Position numbers and translations under genes: made by a program. Positions 58,446-64,000 of a DNA stretch of 64,000 bases are shown piece by piece; the first letter of the stretch is position 1; each line of letters begins with the position of its first letter. The stretch comes from Lepidonotus clava (taxonomy: Eukaryota > Annelida > Polychaeta > Phyllodocida > Polynoidae), in contig OW387139.1 in assembly GCA_936440205.1 (NCBI GenBank), forward strand, positions 40,512,378-40,576,377, read 5' to 3'. The notes beneath the pieces are model-generated. The model was not told the origin of the DNA. It searched no databases and saw only the letters and a program-made list of their open reading frames with translations.

Positions 58446-59569
58446 TAAATGGGGCCCATCTTAATGCCTGAAGCAATCCTCGATAAAGTTACATACACAG
58501 CTCTGGGCGATGTGGTAACGACAATGTCCCACACTGAGGGGCACATCATCTGTCCAATGGTTGTATAAGAGAAGACTGGGTAGACGGGAGATATTATTGA
58601 CAAATCATAAAGACACCTTATGATGTGTGAGTATAGATGTGTATGCGTTGTAGGCTGGGCAAGTGTCCATAGAGCCAAACTTAGGGTATGAAAAATGTTT
58701 TGAGTATGAGGGGAAACTGAGATAGGTTTAATTGACATAGGTATACGGATTGGATTCATGATTTGGTCGTCTGCCATCGCTTTACATTAAGGGATTTCTT
58801 TATCAAAAATGTTTTTAAGATTTTCAATTTTGAGGAACCAGAGACCACTGGAAGTGTCAACTAACACGGAATTTTATTCGGTTGAACGAGTCGATGAGAA
58901 TGACTTAAACAGACTGACATTGCGCAAGGGCAAAAAGAGGGAAAGGCAAACTCACGAAAAGGAAAAAGATCATATTGAAACATACCAAAGCTACCCTTTA
59001 AACAGTTTTCTTTATTTTTCATTGAACAAGTTATTGGAAGTGGACTGGGAGATGGCCCAGGCTTATTCAAACTTATTCATGGTTGAAGTCGCAAAAAGCC
59101 GACTGAAAACAGAACGAATTGGATTGTTTTGGGCTGAAATAGTTGAAGTACATTATGTGATTTTCCCATGAAGTCGATTGCAATTTCATGGCTTTCGTCA
59201 ATTTAGCTGGAGCATGGTAAATGTTCTGTCGCTTTTTGAGATTCCAGTCATATATGTGTCTGTTTTTATCTTTTTAATGATTTTGATTATCATGTTCTTT
59301 GCACTTTGAATGTAAATCACCAAATATATCAAACCTTATCATGCAAGAAAGCTCATTCTAATTTCCAAAAAAGATGAATAAATTATCCAAACACATGTAC
59401 ACTAATTCTATCCTCGGTGAACATTTTTTTATCAAGAAAAGCTTATGTACAAACCTAGCAATTTTGTGTCTGTCATCATAATGTTGGAGAGACAGGCTTT
59501 CCTTCTTTGTGATTAAACTGTCTTTCAGATGGTAGCGTTACTGTGATGTACATGTCATACCTTCATCAA
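58446..59569. other. Gene-free stretch
   Basis: A 120-codon plus-strand frame (58809-59171, MFLRFSILRNQRPLEVSTNT...) is of mixed, partly charged composition (KGKKRERQTHEKEKDH). It resembles nothing I know and has no splice or promoter context. I would not annotate it as a gene without transcripts. Confidence 0.35.
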
Positions 59570-61698
59570 ACACTGTGTTTGCCCGGCGGGTGAGAGGGAA
59601 CATGTCGCCAGATCTAATGTACCCACATCTTTAACAGCAGAACAGAAAGCACATACATTTTGCTAAAACAAGTTCTTACCCTAAAATGTCTGCCAATTCA
59701 GTGCCAACCAAAGAAACTACCTGCATTACTGATTTCACAAATTGAATCGAGACTTCACAGTTTATTCTTGTTTAGATATTAACAGTGCTTTATAAATAAC
59801 ACCTTAAGCCTTCATATCACAAAGTTTGATCCCACAGAATATACAGTCAGGCGTTTTCACCCAAAGATGGCTGCTGCCAATTCTACATGACCCCCGAAAA
59901 GGATTACCGACACCAGAAAATAATAGAAAAAACAGCTTACAGCAATAGGGAAGATGTTCGATAAACGTGTTTGCCCGGCGGTTAGGGGGAAACATGTCAC
60001 CAGGTCTTATGTACCCATGTCTTTAACAGCAGAACATAAAGAAAACTAATTTCGCTAACAAAATTCTTGGTGGCGTTCTCACCCTAAGATGGCTGCCGTT
60101 TCATTGCCACCCAAAGAAACTACCTGCAGTACTGACTTCACAAATTGAACAAGACCTCACAGTTTATTCTTGTTTAGATATTAACAGTGCTTTGTAGATA
60201 AGACCTTAAGCCTTCATATCACAAAGTTCAATCCCACAGAATATACAGTCAGGCGTTTTCACCCAAAGTGAATGGATACTGCCAATTCTGCGTGACCCCT
60301 GGAAAGTACCCGGATTACCGGCACCAGAAAATAATAGAAAAAACAGCTTACAGCTACAAGGAAGGTGTTCGATACACGTGTTTGCCCGGCGGGTGGGGGG
60401 AAACACGTCACCATGTCTAATGTACCCATGTCTTTAACAGCAGAATATAAAGAAAATAAACTTTGCTAACAAATTTCTTGATGGCGTTACCCTAAGATGG
60501 CTGCCAATAAGCCCATCCCACATTGGGTATATCTCAGGGTTGGACAACGGTAGGACAAAATTACGGTATAAGCGATCCTTGTCTCTTAGTGCTGGGATCA
60601 CTGGAATAACTAAGAATTATGTCTTTCTATTTCACCAAGTACTGATAAAACATTATGATTTCTTGAATTTTACCAATTGATTGATTTGCAGGTTTGCCAG
60701 CCAATCAAAATGCTGCATTTTAGGGAAAATAGGGTTGGACATTATAGGTTGGCCTGACAGGCTTTAACATTGGTTTCTATGGGGAAAAGGCCAATATACA
60801 AAGCTAGATTTTACAAATTTTAGGCAAAATTTGTCAACCAAACCACCTTGGTCCATTTTGTTTCACACTTCTGTGTTTGGGGATTAAATCAGAAAGAAAT
60901 TGCTATGTAACTTCATGCTAAAATTTGATGTTCATGTATACTGGGATGGGCTTATTGAGTGCCACCCCAAGAAAGTATCTGCATTACTGACTTCACAGAT
61001 TGAATCAAGACCTCACAGTTTATTCTTGTTTAGATATTAACAGTGCTTTATAGATAACACCTTAAGCCTTCATATCACAAAGTTTGGTCCAACAGAATAT
61101 ACAGCCAGGCATTTTCACCCAAAGATGGCTGCCACCAATTCTACATGCCCCCCTTGAAAGTACCCGGAATACCGCCACCAGAAAATAATAGAAAAAAACA
61201 GCTTACAGCTACAGGAAGGTGTTCGATACATGTGTTTGCCCGGTGGGTGGGGAAAAACACGTCACCAGGTCTAATGTACCTATGTCTTTAACAGCAGAAC
61301 ATAAAGAAAATAAATTTTGCTAACAAATTTCTTGGTGGCATTCTTACCCTAAGATGGCTGCCATTTCAGTGCCACCACAAGAAACTACCTGCATTAGTGA
61401 TTCCAAAATTGAAATAGCACCTCACAGACTTTCAATATATCTAGATATTAATGCTTTATAGATATTACCTTTATATCACAAAGTTCAATCGCACAGAATA
61501 CATAGTCAGGCATTTTCACCCAAAGTGAATAGATGCTGCCAATTCTGTGCGACCCCCGGAAAGTACCCGGATTACCGGCACCAGAAAATAATAGAAAAAA
61601 CAGCTTACAGCTACAAGGAAGGTGTTCGATACACGTGTTTGCCCGGCGGGTGGGTGGAAACACGTCACCAGGTCTAATGTACCCACGTCTTTAGCAAC
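59570..61698. repeat. Satellite-like tandem array, about 392-411 bp monomer
   Basis: The marker TGTTTGCCCGGCGGGTG (varied) falls at 59576, 59968, 60379, 61233 and 61636. The 854-base gap equals one monomer plus the 451-bp MITE at 60506. Each monomer carries a TTTATTCTTGTTTAGATATT block, TACAGTCAGGCGTTTTCACC, GGATTACCGGCACCAGAAAA and GAAGGTGTTCGATACACGTG. Minus-strand frames starting MFPPTRRANT in several monomers are by-products of the repetition. At least four monomers are present, the last one truncated. Confidence 0.92.
60506..60956. mobile_element. AATAAGCCCATYCCA MITE, copy 2, inside the satellite (451 bp)
   Basis: The ends are AATAAGCCCATCCCA and TGGGATGGGCTTATT. Interior words ATTTGCAGGTTTGCCAGCCA and TGACAGGCTTTAACATTGGT match copy 1 on the other strand. 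It interrupts a satellite monomer between CTGCC and GAGTGCC. Neighbouring monomers read CTGCCAATTCAGTGCC or CTGCCATTTCAGTGCC there, which serves as a record of the empty site. Confidence 0.88.
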
Positions 61699-61904
61699 AA
61701 TGACCACATACAGAGCGTTAAGTAAACGGAGTCCCCAGCTAAATGTCACACTCCCCCTATAGAACCACCTTGTCATGCTTAAGGATCGACACGAAGTGCC
61801 GCCAGGGTGGGGTTATATGGCCGCTGCCAAAATCAATTATATCCTGGCCTCCAGTGGCTACTGTGTCTGGCATTTGGTGTGAAATGGTGGGCGATAAAGA
61901 AGGA
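61699..61904. other. Short unique spacer
   Basis: Non-repetitive sequence between the satellite and the next MITE; nothing is recognised. Confidence 0.4.
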
Positions 61905-62113
61905 TAATGCCCTGTTTCCACCAACCAATTTAACAGCCAATTATCTGGTAATTTATTATTAGCATTATAACAAAAAATATGTATCTTACATACCATCTGA
62001 AAGAGAATCAAAAATGCTTTCTAATGGTATAATATATAACATGATTAACTAATATTCCCAATGCCGATTTTTTGAAATCGTTAATAAAATCGGCTGGTGG
62101 AAACAGGGCTTAA
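61905..62113. mobile_element. CGATTTT MITE (family B), copy 4, with intact TAA duplication
   Basis: The body is 61908-62110 (203 bp). The left end is TGCCCTGTTTCCACCAACCA and the complement of the right end is AGCCCTGTTTCCACCAGCCG. TAA lies on both sides (61905-61907 and 62111-62113). The interior CTTACATACCATCTGAAAGA followed by GAATCAAAAATGCTTTCTAA aligns with the 17372 copy over most of its length, so these two are the closest pair. Confidence 0.87.
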
Positions 62114-62596
62114 ACTTAAAGGTGGGGTCGGTCGGTGAGAGCTCCTCAAGGACATGCTCGTTTCCTGTGTCATGCTTATTTTCTTTCAAATCACAGAAAT
62201 AACCGAGAATCACGGGGCATGTCTGGGCAAAGATAATTAGGAGAGTTGACAAGCCGAGACGCGTCTTGATACGCTTACTTCCCGAACTTTGATAAATACT
62301 TTGTGTATTTGTACATTGTAATCAAACAACGTGTTGTGATTAAATTGTAAAACTCCTTACAGCTATGGAAATACCAAGAATTGCGGTCTACAATTATTGC
62401 TGCATGGTCTTTACTCATGCATAATCACCGTATTTTACTTTCATTTTCTTTTGTACCTGCCAGGTTCACTGATAGTGTGTAATCATTTTTCACTCACAAC
62501 CAAAGGAAGACCCCTCCTCGTTATCTTGACTAATGAGGCAACTGATAGAACCAAATGATGATATATACCAGAAGGCATGTACCCCTCGGTATAATA
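62114..62596. other. Gene-free stretch
   Basis: Nothing is recognised. Confidence 0.4.
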
Positions 62597-62818
62597 TATA
62601 ATGAGTTGAAGCTACCTTCCTGATAGAAATACTCTTATATGAAGAAGTTGATAGAATTGTAAAAAAGAAATCACTGCTATGCTTTGAAACTGTGACCTGT
62701 ACGAATGTATAATGAGTTGAAGCTACCTTCCTGTTAGAAATGTTCTCGTATGAAGAAGTTCATAAAATTGTAAAAAGAAATCACTGCTATGCTTTGAAAC
62801 TGTAACCTGAACGAATGT
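62597..62818. repeat. Two-copy tandem duplication, 111-bp unit
   Basis: TATAATGAGTTGAAGCTACC begins at 62597 and again at 62708. The units stay alike through AGAAATCACTGCTATGCTTT and GAAACTGT-ACCTG to CGAATG, with about ten differences. Confidence 0.93.
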
Positions 62819-63584
62819 CTAATGTCCTCCTTTTCCCAAGTGTTCGGCGGATTCTTTGCATAGTCAACGGTACAAGGCCCCCAATGGTACACTCTTTGCA
62901 GCCCTGGAGTACGATCGTACTGGAGGAGAGGGGCTTGGGTTTGACTATCAACAAAACACGATAGTGAGACAGGAAACTCGCATTAACGTGAAATACCCAT
63001 TAAGGGAAGGAGGAATCCACATGCACACTCCAATGTATACAAAGCACACAATAATTACAACTCACGCGCTATAGCCATTATGCTATATCGGCCTACGCAA
63101 TTTACACATTATATGATAGGAACCGACCTGCTACTAGTCTAAAAAATATATCTTCTATCCCCTTTAACAGTGTTTTTTTAATTCAATTTCCATCACAATC
63201 GTTAATGATATTTATTTTCCATACTAGTAGCTAGATAACAATAGATTCTTAGCTCAATCCATAAGCCGCAACTTTTAATGTAACCCACCCATAGAATTTA
63301 TTCTACAACAATGAACGATGCAACCTACTCTTTAAAAAAATAATCCATTCGCTGGACACAAAGGATTCTTGCCTGTAGGCCCAACCCGACTTGTTGGCCG
63401 TCTTCAATGTACCTAGCAGGAATAGATTACTGACGTCCATGACATTTTGGTCGAATGCCGCCCTCGCACACGACCCTAGCCTCCCCGTCAAGTATCTGCT
63501 TATCAGTGTACGATCTCTACGGGTTTTCTTCTTTTGTGTGTTGGTCTATGTTTTTTGTTATTATAGTGATTTTCCAAATGCTGG
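62819..63584. other. Gene-free stretch
   Basis: No gene is recognised. Frames at 62856-63074 and 63391-63651 resemble nothing known, and the second runs into the MITE. Confidence 0.4.
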
Positions 63585-63768
63585 TCGGAGGCCTTCCATT
63601 AAGTACGTATGCAGCAAGAGGTGGGGTGGGGGGGGATTGGGGGGAGTCTGAGATTTTGAAAATTTGCATATATGTTTCTGTACAATTAAAATGTTTACTT
63701 TAGTCCAAGGTGGGGTGGGGGGTCTAAAATTTGGAAAATATGTGTACGTGCTAAATGGAAGGCCCTCG
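63585..63768. mobile_element. GGGGCCTTCCAT MITE, copy 3 (TCG flanks)
   Basis: The body is 63588-63765. Ends are GAGGCCTTCCATTAAGTACG and, complemented, GGGCCTTCCATTTAGCACGT. Both flanks read TCG (63585-63587, 63766-63768), a 3-bp duplication of a different sequence from the usual TTA. The interior has the same G-rich block and TTTTGAAAATTTGC pattern as copy 1. Confidence 0.83.
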
Positions 63769-64000
63769 GATAAGCGCGGGCTGTTTTATCATTAATATTA
63801 AACAGTTTTACTGACTATCATCAAAAAATAAGATGCTTACCAAATTGTATGGTTGTACTCTTTTCGGTTAGATATACTTTTCTGTTTTGGGGTAAGATTA
63901 CGCTTGGAGCAAAAACAATTGTGAATGGTTCAGACATCAGACATATACTCATACAGACGCCAGACAGATACATTTTGTCATTTTCCTCATGGTATTTCAT
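63769..64000. other. End of window, nothing recognised
   Basis: AT-rich sequence after the last MITE. Confidence 0.4.

Noticed and set aside
58809-59171. 120-codon plus-strand frame
   Set aside because: No recognised similarity, promoter, splice or codon signal; its length is within chance expectation for the window.
59804-61776. Similar minus-strand frames (MFPPTRRANT...) recurring in the satellite
   Set aside because: Same reason; a by-product of the tandem monomers.
1-64000. Retroviral, LTR, Polinton or LINE copies
   Set aside because: I saw no reverse transcriptase, integrase, capsid or polymerase motifs and no LTR pair; nothing in the window supports such an element.

Overview
The window looks like nuclear DNA from an invertebrate animal. 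It is AT-rich by eye and almost free of genes. It is crowded with short non-autonomous DNA transposons, microsatellites and satellite-like tandem arrays. The only gene I can call with confidence is one intronless neuropeptide-type GPCR on the minus strand (15039 to 13945), of the FMRFamide-receptor-like family. That family is common in spiralians (molluscs, annelids, brachiopods) and also occurs in invertebrate deuterostomes and arthropods, so I would not name a phylum from this window alone. I saw no rRNA or functional tRNA genes, no bacterial-style operons, no CRISPR array, and no recognisable reverse transcriptase, transposase, LTR or virus-like element.

Layout. 1-2.5 kb: AT-rich DNA with two islands of repeated CGATAATTAT-type words and a 34-bp palindrome. 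3.0-5.1 kb: a long inverted-repeat element with arms of about 0.5 kb. 6.7-12.6 kb: a tRNA-derived SINE relic, a TTAA-flanked foldback element, two further MITEs, a minisatellite and a TTAA-flanked MITE. 13.9-15.0 kb: the GPCR. 17.4-23.9 kb: five more MITEs, including a 262-bp near-complete palindrome at 23644-23905. 25.7-27.1 kb: a tandem array with a period of about 312 bp. 28-36 kb: a purine tract, a promoter-like cluster near 30.5 kb, a MITE at 31.7 kb and an unrecognised 170-codon open frame. 37.1-38.1 kb: a nest of MITEs. 38.9-39.1 and 56.6-57.1 kb: a shared repeat beside (TG)n/(CA)n runs. 40-43.6 kb: four MITEs. 50.4-50.7 kb: a GGG-rich 9-bp minisatellite. 51.8 kb: another MITE. 59.6-61.7 kb: a satellite array of about 400-bp monomers, split by a MITE. 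61.9 and 63.6 kb: two more MITEs.

The most interesting signal is the mobile DNA. At least nine elements of different interior sequence share one plan. Their ends read roughly AGCCY-N-TNYCCAC, followed by a CGATTTT-like word. They are flanked by TAA or TTAA, and their interiors repeat short words related to their own ends. Four loci have exact TAA duplications on both sides. One element sits cleanly inside another, and another MITE family sits inside a satellite monomer, so parts of the locus can be ordered in time. Because no transposase is present, all assignments to a transposon superfamily are inference. Several gene-free stretches contain more complex, GC-richer sequence with paired Sox-, Meis/TGIF-, Hox/Pbx- or CTCF-like sites. 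They may be regulatory, but that needs a comparative search.
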